Assembly: GCF_003122215.1 (NCBI RefSeq)
Contig: NZ_QEYD01000001.1
Span: 434,001-498,000, forward strand
DNA: 64,000 bases
Reading direction: 5' to 3'
Origin: Pararhodobacter marinus
GTDB taxonomy: Bacteria > Pseudomonadota > Alphaproteobacteria > Rhodobacterales > Rhodobacteraceae
Both the position numbers and the translations under genes were made by a program. The notes below the pieces were generated by a model, which made no database searches, was not told the DNA's origin, and saw only the letters and a program-made list of their open reading frames with translations. Below, one piece after another: positions 8,708 to 16,921 of this stretch; the stretch's first letter is position 1; every line of letters begins with the position of its first letter.

Positions 8708-9427
8708 ATGGGCAATCCTACCGCCGCCATGCTCGTCATCGGGGACGAAATCCTGTCGGGCCGCACCCGCGACACCAACACCAACCACCTGGCCAAGGAA
8801 CTGGCCAATCGCGGTATCCGCCTGTGCGAAGCCCGCGTTGTGGCCGACGACCAAGACGCCATCGTCGCGGCGGTGAACGCCCTGCGCGGCGCCTATGACA
8901 CGGTTTTCACCTCGGGCGGGATCGGTCCCACGCATGACGACATCACCGCCGATGCCGTCGCCGCCGCCTTCGGCGTGCCCATCGATGTGCGCGAGGATGC
9001 GCGCGCGATCCTCGAGGCGCATTACCAGCGCACCGGGTTCGAGCTGAATGAGATGCGCCTGCGCATGGCCCGCATCCCCGAAGGCGCCACGCTGATCGAC
9101 AACCCGGTCTCGGCCGCGCCCGGCTTCACGCTGGGCAATGTCCATGTGATGGCCGGTGTCCCCGCGATTTTCGAGGCGATGGTGGCCAGCGTCCTGCCCA
9201 CGCTGACGGGCGGCGATCCGCTGCTGAGCCAGATGATCGATATCGACCGGGGCGAAGGTGAGATTGCGGGCAAGCTGAAGGCGCTGGCCGAGAAATTCCC
9301 CGACCTGAGCTTCGGCAGCTATCCCTACCAGCGCAACGGCGCCTATGGCACGCAACTGGTCGTGCGCGGCACCGATGGCGGGCAACTCGACCGGGCGATG
9401 GTCGAACTGGCGGCGCTGGCGCAATGA
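8708..9427 (+). CDS. CinA-type molybdopterin-binding domain protein
   Basis: This 239-residue protein is the MoCF-binding domain of the CinA family: MLVIGDEILSGRTRDTN at the start and FTSGGIGPTHDDITADAV in the middle. The C-terminal NMN deamidase domain of full CinA is absent, as in many short alphaproteobacterial homologues. Members are variously described as competence/damage-inducible protein A or ADP-ribose pyrophosphatase; the exact reaction here is unclear. Its stop overlaps the next gene's start (ATGA), so it heads a coupled trio. Confidence 0.88.
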   Translation: MGNPTAAMLVIGDEILSGRTRDTNTNHLAKELANRGIRLCEARVVADDQDAIVAAVNALRGAYDTVFTSGGIGPTHDDITADAVAAAFGVPIDVREDARAILEAHYQRTGFELNEMRLRMARIPEGATLIDNPVSAAPGFTLGNVHVMAGVPAIFEAMVASVLPTLTGGDPLLSQMIDIDRGEGEIAGKLKALAEKFPDLSFGSYPYQRNGAYGTQLVVRGTDGGQLDRAMVELAALAQ

Positions 9428-10125
9428 GCGCCGCGCTGTTCGAGGCGCTGGAGGCCAGCTGGCCGCCCGCTTCCTCCGCCTCTGCCGGTCCTTTCCGCCG
9501 CCGCGACGGTGCGGGGGGCGGCAAGCGGACCAGCGCGACCGTGCTGGACGGCGCTTTTTCCGAGGCCGCGCTCGATGCGCTCGGCCCCGATCCGCTGTTC
9601 CAGATCCGCCCCGGCGTCACCGAGGGCCAGAAAGCGCTGGACCACGCGCTTGAGGCGCGCGGCTACCGCATCGTCGATCCGACCGTGCTGATGACCGCGC
9701 CGATCGGAACGATCGCCGAAAAGCCCAGGCCGATCACCCTGCCGGTAATCTGGCCGCCGCTGGCGATCCACCGGCGCATCTGGGAAACGGCGCAGGTCGG
9801 CCCCGAGCGGATCGCCGTGATGTACCGCGCCGCCGATCCCAAGACCGCCGCCATCGCCCGTATCCGCGACAAGCCCGCGGGCGTGGGCTTCGTGTCGGTG
9901 CACGAGGGCATCGCCATGCTGCACGCGCTCTATGTCGAACCGCCCTTCCGGCGCGAAGGCGTCGGGCGCGATATGGTGCGCGGGCTGGCCTGGTGGGCAC
10001 AGCAGAACGGCGCGCAGACCTTCGCGCTGGCCGTGGTCGCGGCCAATACCGGCGCGCGCGCGCTTTACACCGCTCTCGGCATGTCCGAGGTTGCTGCCTA
10101 TCACTACAGGGAGACGACACCATGA
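9424..10125 (+). CDS. GNAT family N-acetyltransferase
   Basis: Within this 233-residue protein the C-terminal part (about 150-230) carries the GNAT acetyl-CoA site: LHALYVEPPFRREGVGRDMV (the R-x-x-G-x-G/A loop) and AANTGARALYTALGM. The N-terminal 100 residues (LFEALEASWPP...FQIRPGVTEGQKALDHALEARGY) are less conserved. The substrate is unknown. It overlaps its neighbours by four bases on both sides, which suggests a coupled unit with the CinA-like and AhpD-like proteins. Confidence 0.85.
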   Translation: MSAALFEALEASWPPASSASAGPFRRRDGAGGGKRTSATVLDGAFSEAALDALGPDPLFQIRPGVTEGQKALDHALEARGYRIVDPTVLMTAPIGTIAEKPRPITLPVIWPPLAIHRRIWETAQVGPERIAVMYRAADPKTAAIARIRDKPAGVGFVSVHEGIAMLHALYVEPPFRREGVGRDMVRGLAWWAQQNGAQTFALAVVAANTGARALYTALGMSEVAAYHYRETTP

Positions 10126-10682
10126 CCCGGATCAGCGCGCTGGACCTGCCGCAGATGGACCCGCTGCCGCCCGAAACGCAGCGCTATTTCGACATCTGCC
10201 AGGAAAAGCTGGGCATGGTGCCGAACGTGTTGCAGGCCTATGCCTTCGACATCACCAAGCTGAATGCTTTCACGGCGATGTATAACGACCTGATGCTGGG
10301 GCCGTCCGGCCTGTCGAAGCTGGAACGCGAGATGATCGCGGTCGTGGTCTCGTCGATCAACCGCTGCTGGTATTGCCAGGTGGCGCATGGCGCCGCGGTG
10401 CGCGCGCTGGGCACGCCGGAACTGGGCGAGGCGATGGTGATGAACTGGCGCTACGCCAAGCTCGACGCGCGCCAGACGGCGATGCTGACCTTTGCCGAGA
10501 AAGCGACCAAGGCGTCGGCCGAGATCACCGAACCCGACCGTCAGGCGCTGCGCGACGCGGGTTTTTCGGACCGCGACATCTTCGACATCGCCTCGACCGT
10601 CGGCTTCTACAACATGTCGAACCGCGTCGCATCAGCGATCGGAATGGAACCCAATCCGGAATATCATGGTCAGGCCCGTTGA
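10122..10682 (+). CDS. Peroxidase-related AhpD-like protein
   Basis: This 186-residue carboxymuconolactone decarboxylase/AhpD-fold protein has the active-site motif SSINRCWYCQVAHG (CxxC followed by His), the thiol pair used by alkylhydroperoxidase D. The VPNVLQAYAFD...LSKLEREMIAVVVS pattern matches the 'uncharacterised peroxidase-related' subgroup. The ATG at 10122 overlaps the previous stop, giving translational coupling. A role in peroxide or other electrophile detoxification is likely but unproven. Confidence 0.88.
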   Translation: MTRISALDLPQMDPLPPETQRYFDICQEKLGMVPNVLQAYAFDITKLNAFTAMYNDLMLGPSGLSKLEREMIAVVVSSINRCWYCQVAHGAAVRALGTPELGEAMVMNWRYAKLDARQTAMLTFAEKATKASAEITEPDRQALRDAGFSDRDIFDIASTVGFYNMSNRVASAIGMEPNPEYHGQAR

Positions 10683-10741
10683 TCCGGGCTTGACCCTCAC
10701 GCCGGCGTGATCAGATTTGCCGCACCAGACCGGTCGGGCGG

Positions 10742-10796
10742 CTTTTCATTCTGCCCGAAATACTCCGGGGGTGCGGGGGCTGGCCCCCGCGTCCCC
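10742..10796 (+). repeat. Intergenic repeat, copy 2
   Basis: The sequence TTTCATTCTGCCCGAAATAC, TCCGGGGGTG and a GCGGGGGC/GCCCCCGC hairpin lies between the AhpD-like gene and the MFS gene. The leading box matches copy 3 closely (TTTCATTCTGC with AATACTCC). It lacks the small GGCC-AAA-GGCC hairpin seen in copies 4 and 6. Confidence 0.75.
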
Positions 10797-10816
10797 GTCA
10801 GCCACGGATTGCGCCG

Positions 10817-12064
10817 ATGCAACAGAAAACCCCGCTTGTCACCCCCGTCCTGATCGGCGGCTGTCTGGTCATCATGATCGGCTTCGCCATCCGCGCCTCG
10901 TTCGGCGTGTTCCAGATCCCCATTGCCGAGGAATTCGGCTGGCCGCGGGCGGAGTTCTCGCTTGCGATCGCGGTTCAGAACCTGGCCTGGGGCATCGGCC
11001 AGCCGCTGTTCGGCGCGGTAGCCGAGCGGTTCGGCGACCGCCGGGCCATCGTGCTGGGCGCGCTGTTCTACGCCGCCGGCCTTGTCCTGTCGGCCTTTGC
11101 GATGACGCCGGGCACGATGCAGCTGCTCGAGATCCTCGTGGGCTTCGGCATCGCCGGGACCGGCTTCGGGGTGATCCTGGCCGTGGTGGGCCGCGCCGCC
11201 TCGGACGAGAACCGCTCGCTGGCGCTGGGCATCGCCACCGCCGCCGGCTCGGCGGGGCAGGTCTTCGGCGCGCCGGTGGCCGAGCTGTTGCTGGCGTCCT
11301 TCCCGTGGCAGACCGTGTTCATGATCTTCGCGGTCGCCATCCTTGCCGTTCTGGCGGTGCTTCCGATGATGCGTTCGCCCGCCATGGCGACGCGGGCCGA
11401 GCTGGAACAAAGCATGGGGCAGGCGCTGCTGCAGGCCTTTCGCGATCCGTCCTTCTCGCTGATTTTCCTGGGCTTCTTTTCCTGCGGCTATCAGCTGGCC
11501 TTCATCACCGCGCATTTTCCGGCCATGGTGACCGAGATGTGCGGCGCGATTGCCCCGAACGGCTATCTGGCCGCGCTGGGCATCACCACCACCTCGGCAC
11601 TGGGCGCGGTGGCCATCGCGGTGATCGGGCTGGCCAATATCGCGGGCACCATCGCCGCCGCCTGGGCGGGCAAGCGCTGGTCGAAGAAATACCTGCTGGC
11701 AGGGATCTATCTGGCCCGGACCGTGGTGGCCGCGACCTTCATCCTGCTGCCGATCACGCCCGCCTCGGTGCTGATCTTCTCGCTTTTGATGGGCGCCTTG
11801 TGGCTGGCCACGGTCCCGCTGACCTCGGGTCTGGTCGCGCATATCTACGGGCTGCGCTACATGGGCACGCTGTACGGTTTCGTGTTCCTCAGCCACCAGA
11901 TCGGCGGTTTCCTGGGCGTCTGGCTGGGCGGCGCGCTGTATGATGTCTACGGCGATTACACGCTGGTCTGGTGGGTCGGCGTCGCGGTGGGCGCGTTCTC
12001 GGCGCTGGTGCATCTGCCGATCCGAGAGAAGCCGCTCAACGCCCCGCTGGTGGCGGCGCAGTGA
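10817..12064 (+). CDS. MFS transporter
   Basis: This 415-residue protein has twelve predicted membrane segments. The first half has FAIRASFGVFQIPIAEEFGWPRAEFSLA and AERFGDRRAIVLGA, typical of the OFA/monocarboxylate-like MFS group; the second half has YGLRYMGTLYGFVFLSHQIGGFLG. The substrate is probably an organic anion, but this is inference from subgroup resemblance. It is followed after 10 bases by a phosphatase gene, so the two may be co-transcribed. The codon pattern matches its neighbours. Confidence 0.88.
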   Translation: MQQKTPLVTPVLIGGCLVIMIGFAIRASFGVFQIPIAEEFGWPRAEFSLAIAVQNLAWGIGQPLFGAVAERFGDRRAIVLGALFYAAGLVLSAFAMTPGTMQLLEILVGFGIAGTGFGVILAVVGRAASDENRSLALGIATAAGSAGQVFGAPVAELLLASFPWQTVFMIFAVAILAVLAVLPMMRSPAMATRAELEQSMGQALLQAFRDPSFSLIFLGFFSCGYQLAFITAHFPAMVTEMCGAIAPNGYLAALGITTTSALGAVAIAVIGLANIAGTIAAAWAGKRWSKKYLLAGIYLARTVVAATFILLPITPASVLIFSLLMGALWLATVPLTSGLVAHIYGLRYMGTLYGFVFLSHQIGGFLGVWLGGALYDVYGDYTLVWWVGVAVGAFSALVHLPIREKPLNAPLVAAQ

Positions 12065-12074
12065 GGACCTGACA

Positions 12075-12725
12075 ATGAGGATCGTCTTCGACCTGGACGG
12101 CACGCTGATCGATTCCGCGCCCGATATCGCCCATGCCGCGAACGCGGTCCTGCAATCCGAGGGCCTGCCCCCGGTGACGCTGGCACAGACCCGCAGTTTC
12201 GTGGGTAACGGCGCGCGCGTCTTCGTCGAGCGGCTGGAACGCGCCTCGGCCGGCGGGAACGCACCGGACCGCACCGCTCGCATGCGCGCCCGCTTCATCA
12301 CGGAATACGAGCGCGCCCACGGGCACACGGCGATCTATCCCGGGGTCGAGGCAGCGATTGCCACGCTCAGGGCGCAGGGCTGGCGCATCGGTCTGTGTAC
12401 CAACAAGCCGATGGTGCCGACCCGCGCCGTGCTGGCGCATTTCGGCTGGTCGGACCTGTTCGAGACCGTTCTGGGCGGCGATTCCCTGCCACAGATGAAG
12501 CCCGACCCGGCGCCGCTGCATGCGGTGCTGCAGACGCTGGGCGACGGGCCCGCACTCTATGTCGGCGACAGCGAGGTCGATGCGCTGACCGCGCAGGCGG
12601 CCGACGTGCCCTTCGCGCTGTTCACCGAGGGGTATCGCAAGACCGGGCTGGACGCGATTCCCCACACCGAGGCTTTCGCCGATTGGAGTGCCCTGCCCGC
12701 CATCGCCGCGCGGCTGATCGCCTGA
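12075..12725 (+). CDS. gph: HAD-IA phosphatase, probable phosphoglycolate phosphatase
   Basis: The 216-residue protein has all HAD motifs: FDLDGTLIDSAPDI at the N-terminus (nucleophile Asp6), CTNKP (motif II), KPDPAPL (motif III lysine) and YVGDSEVDALTA (motif IV). Length and the 'DLDGTLIDSAPDIAHAAN' cap start match bacterial phosphoglycolate phosphatase, which salvages 2-phosphoglycolate. A wider sugar-phosphatase activity cannot be excluded. The start is the ATG at 12075, 10 bases after the MFS stop. Confidence 0.85.
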   Translation: MRIVFDLDGTLIDSAPDIAHAANAVLQSEGLPPVTLAQTRSFVGNGARVFVERLERASAGGNAPDRTARMRARFITEYERAHGHTAIYPGVEAAIATLRAQGWRIGLCTNKPMVPTRAVLAHFGWSDLFETVLGGDSLPQMKPDPAPLHAVLQTLGDGPALYVGDSEVDALTAQAADVPFALFTEGYRKTGLDAIPHTEAFADWSALPAIAARLIA

Positions 12726-12871
12726 TCTCCTGATCGCGGGGGCAAGCCGGCCAGATGGTCCCGCCGGGGATCGCCCCCGGCAAAAATAAACCCGGCACTG
12801 CCCCTTACGGCAGCTCTCCCACCGTCCAGATAAGCGCGATCGGACCGTTCGGCACCTGGAGGAGCGAAGCG

Positions 12872-13846
12872 ATGATGGATACGGGATTGCCGCTTCTGGG
12901 CGGATTGCTTTTGCTGGTCGCGGGCGGCGAGCTGCTGGTGCGCGGTGCCGTGCAGGCCGCCGAGCGGATCGGCATTTCGCCACTGGTGATCGGGCTGACG
13001 CTCGTGGGGTTCGGGACCTCGATGCCCGAGCTTGTCACCTCGGTGCAGGCGGGTCTGAACGGATCGCCCGGCATCGCCTATGGCAACGTCGTCGGCTCGA
13101 ATATCGCGAATATCCTTCTGATCGCCGGTGTCTCGGCGCTGATCTGTCCGATCCTCGTGGCGCGTTCGGCCCTGCGCCGGGACGCTGCCGTGATGCTGGC
13201 CGTCGCGGTGGGTTTCGCGCTGCTGGCCTGGACGGTTCCGTTGGGCCGGATCGGCGGCGCGGTGCTGGTGGCGCTGCTGATAGGCTATATCGGCTTCGTC
13301 ATTCGTCAGGAGCGCGCCGCGGCCGATGGCGGCGCGCTGCATGACAAGAGCGTCGCGCTGGCCGGGGCCGATCCGGGGCTGGCGCCGCCCCATGCCGCCA
13401 GGCGTCTGGCGATGCCGCTGCTGATCGCGCTGGTAGGGCTGGTGCTGGTCGTGGCGGGGGGATCGTTCCTGGTGTCGGGGGCGGTGGCGCTTGCCCGGGG
13501 ATTCGGCGTGTCCGAGACCGTGATCGGCCTGACGATCGTCGCGGTCGGAACCTCGATGCCCGAGCTTGTCACCTCGGTCATTGCCGCGCTGAAACGGCAA
13601 GGCGATGTGGCCTTCGGGAATATCGTGGGGTCGAACATCTACAATATCCTCGGCATCGGCGGCGCGACGGCCCTTATCGCCCCCTCGCATGTCCCCTCCG
13701 AGATCGTCGCGTTCGACGCGCCGGTGATGGTTGGGGTGTCGCTGCTTCTGGTGCTGTTCGCGGCGACCGGATTGCGGATCGGACGGCGCGAAGGGGCGGT
13801 CCTTCTGGCCGGCTATATCGCTTATCTGTGGGCGCTCTGGCCGTAA
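12872..13846 (+). CDS. Calcium/sodium antiporter (CaCA family)
   Basis: This 324-residue membrane protein has two homologous halves, each holding the alpha repeat: GFGTSMPELVTSVQAGL with GNVVGSNIANILLI, and AVGTSMPELVTSVIAAL with GNIVGSNIYNILGI. These are the ion-binding motifs of K-dependent Na/Ca exchangers such as YrbG. The longer open frame upstream is rejected because GGAGG lies nine bases before the ATG at 12872. A cytoplasmic loop of about 30 residues separates the halves. Confidence 0.93.
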   Translation: MMDTGLPLLGGLLLLVAGGELLVRGAVQAAERIGISPLVIGLTLVGFGTSMPELVTSVQAGLNGSPGIAYGNVVGSNIANILLIAGVSALICPILVARSALRRDAAVMLAVAVGFALLAWTVPLGRIGGAVLVALLIGYIGFVIRQERAAADGGALHDKSVALAGADPGLAPPHAARRLAMPLLIALVGLVLVVAGGSFLVSGAVALARGFGVSETVIGLTIVAVGTSMPELVTSVIAALKRQGDVAFGNIVGSNIYNILGIGGATALIAPSHVPSEIVAFDAPVMVGVSLLLVLFAATGLRIGRREGAVLLAGYIAYLWALWP

Positions 13847-13910
13847 CCGCGGTCCGCGCGGTCAAGAGCGCCGGGAAAGCGTCGCGCCGGGATCCAAGCC
13901 CCTTTGGCCC

Positions 13911-14666
13911 TTATGCGGGCGAGAGGTTTTGGCGGAGGTGGTTCAGGGTTTCTCGGAGTTCGGTTTTGACCTTGTGGCGCATGGGCAGGAAGCGGGGGGT
14001 GGGGACGGGGACCGAGATTGCGTGGATTTCGCCGTTGCGGTCGCGGAAGGCGCCGCCCAGGGCCGAGATTCCATGCGTGTGCTCGTCGGCATCCTCGGCG
14101 ATGCCGTGCTGGCGCACTTCGGCCAGCATGGCCGCGAAACCGGGCCAGTCGCCTTGCTGGTGCATCCGCTGCCACTCGGCCTCGACCAGGGCGCGGGCTT
14201 CGGGCTCGGGCAGCAGGGCCAGCGCGGCGCGGCCATTGGCGCTGGTGGTCAGCGGAAAGACATCGCCCACCGCGGAAATCGTGCGCAGCCGGTGCGTGCC
14301 GGGCACCTGGTCGAGAAAGATCATGCCGGCGCCGCGCAGCACCGACAGGTCCGCCGTCTCGCCCAGCCTGCGCGACAGTTCGGACAGGTGCAGACGGCAT
14401 TCCTCGACCACGTTGTAGCGCGTGGCCTCGGACAGCGCGGTGATCTCGGGGCCCAGCCGGATCGACCCGCCCGACGACGTGGCAATGACCAGCCTTTCGG
14501 CCTGCAGGGCGCCGACGATGCGCTGCACCGTCGAGCGGGGCAGTTCGACCCGGTCGGCGATCTGGCCCAGGCTCATTCCCTCGGTATTGTCGCGCAGCGC
14601 GCGCAGGATCGCGGCCGCGCGCGCGATCACCTGGATGCCCGAGCGTCCCTGCTCGCCGTCACTCAT
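13911..14666 (-). CDS. IclR family transcriptional regulator (cluster regulator 1)
   Basis: This 251-residue protein has an N-terminal winged helix (GMSLGQIADRVELPRSTVQRIVGAL) followed by the IclR effector domain (TADLSVLRGAGMIFLDQVPGTHRLR, TTSANGRAALALL, GISALGGAFRDRNGEIHAISV). The start at 14666 (MSDGEQGRSG) is preferred to an upstream in-frame start that would run through the operator region. It is divergent from the cyclase gene, with several matching operator-like sites between them, so it probably regulates both itself and the catabolic operon to the right. Confidence 0.92.
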   Translation of the reverse strand: MSDGEQGRSGIQVIARAAAILRALRDNTEGMSLGQIADRVELPRSTVQRIVGALQAERLVIATSSGGSIRLGPEITALSEATRYNVVEECRLHLSELSRRLGETADLSVLRGAGMIFLDQVPGTHRLRTISAVGDVFPLTTSANGRAALALLPEPEARALVEAEWQRMHQQGDWPGFAAMLAEVRQHGIAEDADEHTHGISALGGAFRDRNGEIHAISVPVPTPRFLPMRHKVKTELRETLNHLRQNLSPA

Positions 14667-14690
14667 GCCTGCCCCCGTTCTTTCCCGCTC

Positions 14691-14809
14691 TGCAATACAG
14701 CACAAGCGGCACGATCTGCAATGCGGTACAGGTGTCCCAGAATCCTGTTGACGGATCGCGAGCGGCAAGTGTACCGTATATCGAACATAGTGCACCATAT
14801 TGCGGTGCA
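14691..14809. promoter_or_regulatory. Multi-site IclR operator region between divergent genes
   Basis: Related sites with core ATRCGGTRCA occur at 14691-14704 (TGCAATACAGCACA), 14717-14730 (TGCAATGCGGTACA), 14769-14780 (GTGTACCGTATA, inverted) and 14791-14809, a palindrome TGCACC-N7-GGTGCA. The first two lie on a minus-strand promoter candidate for the regulator itself (TTGCAG at 14716-14721 and TATTGC at 14692-14697 read on the minus strand, 18-base spacer). The site array fits autoregulation plus control of the cyclase operon. Confidence 0.6.
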
Positions 14810-14842
14810 GCATGGGGCATGAGTCGGAAGGGAGGAGCCGAA

Positions 14843-15679
14843 ATGGTCAAGGTCCGCGGCATCGAGTTCGAGGGGAATCTCGACAACAGCATGGGTCTGG
14901 AATTCTACAACCTGAGCCACCGCTTCGGTTTCCAGAACCCGAACTGGCCGTATTTCGAGGATACGAAGATCGAGCGTATCCACTACATGGCGAAATCGGG
15001 CGTGCTGTCGCAGCGCATCACCACGACCATGCATGCCACCACCCATATCGATGCGCCCGCGCATGTGGTGCAGGGCACGCCCTTCATCGACGAAGTGCCG
15101 CTGCCGCATTTCTTCGGCTCGGGGATCGTCGTGTCGATGCCCAAGAAGAAATGGGAGCCGATCACCTATGACGATCTGGAAGCCGCGTGCGGCACGTCGA
15201 TCCGCAAGGGCGACGTGCTGATCATCAATACCGGCTGGCACAAGCAATACGAGGACGGCGACTATTTCGCCTATTGCCCCGGCTTCGTGAAATCCGCCGG
15301 CGAATGGATGGTCGAGAAGGGCGTGAAGGTGGTGGGCCATGACACGCAGGCCAACGACCACCCGCTGGCCACCGCGATCGGCCCGCAGCGCAACGGCCCG
15401 CTGCTGCCGCATCTGGCCGAGGAATACAAGGAATGGTCCGGCGGCGTCGACTGGAAGGACGCGTTCCCGGAATGGGAGCCCGTGCACAACATCCTGTTCA
15501 AGAACGGGATCATGGGCATCGAGAATGTCGGCGGCGACCTGGACGCGGTGACCGGCAAGCGCTGCACCTTCGCCTTCTTCCCGTGGAACTGGGATCGCGG
15601 CGACGGCTGCATCGTCCGCCTGGTGGCGATGATCGACAAGGGACAGAATTTCCGCATCGAGCGCGGCGACGCGATCTGA
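14843..15679 (+). CDS. Cyclase family metal-dependent hydrolase (kynurenine formamidase-like)
   Basis: The 278-residue protein carries the family's metal motif HxxxHxDxxxH as HATTHIDAPAH (His64, His68, Asp70, His74). The family includes kynurenine formamidase, isatin hydrolase and polyketide cyclases; all hydrolyse or close amide/lactam bonds at a divalent metal centre. The substrate here is unknown. The ATG at 14843 is chosen because GGAGG sits eight bases upstream; an in-frame ATG at 14819 lacks this. It is the first gene of the catabolic operon, divergent from the IclR gene. It probably acts in the cytosol on an imported compound. Confidence 0.85.
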   Translation: MVKVRGIEFEGNLDNSMGLEFYNLSHRFGFQNPNWPYFEDTKIERIHYMAKSGVLSQRITTTMHATTHIDAPAHVVQGTPFIDEVPLPHFFGSGIVVSMPKKKWEPITYDDLEAACGTSIRKGDVLIINTGWHKQYEDGDYFAYCPGFVKSAGEWMVEKGVKVVGHDTQANDHPLATAIGPQRNGPLLPHLAEEYKEWSGGVDWKDAFPEWEPVHNILFKNGIMGIENVGGDLDAVTGKRCTFAFFPWNWDRGDGCIVRLVAMIDKGQNFRIERGDAI

Positions 15680-15683
15680 GGAC

Positions 15684-15741
15684 AGCCGGGGGGCTGCGCG
15701 CCCCCCGGACCCCCGCGGAGTATTGTCCGCAGAATGAAACA
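15684..15741 (-). repeat. Intergenic repeat, copy 3 (reverse orientation)
   Basis: Read on the minus strand this gives TTTCATTCTGCGGACAATAC, TCCGCGGGGGT and then a CCGGGGGGC/GCCCCCCGG hairpin (15686-15708 on plus). It lies between the cyclase and cupin genes, within what otherwise looks like an operon, and may reduce read-through or stabilise the upstream mRNA end. Confidence 0.75.
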
Positions 15742-15765
15742 CAGCCGGAAGGGGAGGTCTGGCCG

Positions 15766-16119
15766 ATGTTGATCAAGCGCTTCGAGGAGGCCCGGCCCTA
15801 TGACGCGCCCCACCATTGGGGCGTCTCGGGGTTGCGGCTGCAGGGCTTCGAGGAGGGCGGGCCGACCAACCAGTGGATCGGCTACAGCCAGTTCCTGCCG
15901 GGCGGCGGCGCGGGGCCGGACGCGACGCCCTTCGAGAAGGTCTATGTCGTGCTCGAGGGCGAGATGACCCTCGAATGGGACGGCCGGACCGAGGTGCTGC
16001 GGGCGATGGACAGCTGTACCATCCCGCCGGGGCAGGTTCGGCGCATCGAGAACCGCTCGAACCATGTCTGCAAGATGCTGGTCGTCATCCCCTATCCGCC
16101 CAAGCCGAAAAGCGAGTGA
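15766..16119 (+). CDS. Small single-domain cupin protein lacking metal histidines
   Basis: This 117-residue single cupin domain is recognisable from FLPGGGAGPDATPFEKVYVV, LEGEMTLEWDG and IPPGQVRRIENRSN. In metal cupins the first motif has HxH before the Glu and the second has a His. Here those positions read DAT and R, so the protein probably does not bind metal in the classic way and may be a binding or isomerase-like cupin. It sits four bases before the SDR gene and shares the operon. Confidence 0.82.
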   Translation: MLIKRFEEARPYDAPHHWGVSGLRLQGFEEGGPTNQWIGYSQFLPGGGAGPDATPFEKVYVVLEGEMTLEWDGRTEVLRAMDSCTIPPGQVRRIENRSNHVCKMLVVIPYPPKPKSE

Positions 16120-16123
16120 GGCC

Positions 16124-16918
16124 ATGAGCCTGATGAATCCCCTGTCGATGTTCGATGTCAAAGGCAAGGTCGCGGTGATCACCGGGGCCTCGGGTGCCTT
16201 CGGCATGGTGGCGGCGCGCGTGCTGGCGGGCGCCGGCTGCCGGCTGGTGCTGGCCGCGGGCAATGCCTCCGCGCTGGCCGAGATCGCCGGGGAATGCCGC
16301 GCGGGCGGTGCGGAGGTGCACGAGGCCAATGTCCGCCCCGATACCGAGGCCGCCTGCGAAGGGCTGATTGCCTCGGCGGTCGAGGCGTTCGGGGCCTGCG
16401 ACATCCTCGTGGTGGCGTCCGGCATGAACACGGTCGCCAAGATCGACGAGATGGCGCCCGACACCTTCCTGTCGGTGATGGACGCGAATGTCACGCAGAG
16501 CTGGCTGATGGCGCGCGCGGCGACGAGGCAGATGAAGGCGCAGGGCACGGGGGGCAAGATCGTGCTGGTGTCCTCGGCCCGCGGGCTTCTGGGTCATCCG
16601 GCGGGCTACACCGCCTATTGTGCCTCGAAGGCGGCGGTGGACGGGATCACCAAGGCGCTGGGATGCGAGCTGGGCCCGACCGGGATCACCGTCAACGCCA
16701 TCGCGCCCACGGTCTTCCGCTCGCCGCTGACGGCGTGGATGTTCGGCGAGGATGACAACGCCAGGACCGTGCGCGCGGGCTTCCTCGCCCGCGTGCCGAA
16801 GGGCCGGCTGGGCGAGCCCGAGGACCTGGCCGGGCCGCTGCTGTTCCTGTCGTCGAAGGCGTCCGACTTCTACACCGGGCATATCCTCTATGCCGACGGC
16901 GGATATACGGCGGGCTGA
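16124..16918 (+). CDS. Short-chain dehydrogenase/reductase
   Basis: This is a 264-residue classical SDR. The cofactor motif TGASGAFG is at residues 20-27, the catalytic Ser is in VLVSSARG, and the YxxxK pair is in YTAYCASKAAVDG. The C-terminus GHILYADGGYTAG is typical. It is probably NAD(P)-dependent and acts on a secondary alcohol or its ketone. The start at 16124 is four bases after the cupin stop. With the next gene it gives the cluster two different dehydrogenases, perhaps for the two stereoisomers of one hydroxy acid (inference). Confidence 0.92.
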   Translation: MSLMNPLSMFDVKGKVAVITGASGAFGMVAARVLAGAGCRLVLAAGNASALAEIAGECRAGGAEVHEANVRPDTEAACEGLIASAVEAFGACDILVVASGMNTVAKIDEMAPDTFLSVMDANVTQSWLMARAATRQMKAQGTGGKIVLVSSARGLLGHPAGYTAYCASKAAVDGITKALGCELGPTGITVNAIAPTVFRSPLTAWMFGEDDNARTVRAGFLARVPKGRLGEPEDLAGPLLFLSSKASDFYTGHILYADGGYTAG

Positions 16919-16921
16919 GAG

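Noticed and set aside
12768-12788. Hairpin GCCGGGG...CCCCGGC after gph as a seventh repeat copy or terminator
   Set aside because: It is followed by AAAAATAAA rather than T residues, and only vaguely recalls the TTTCATT box; too degenerate to include.
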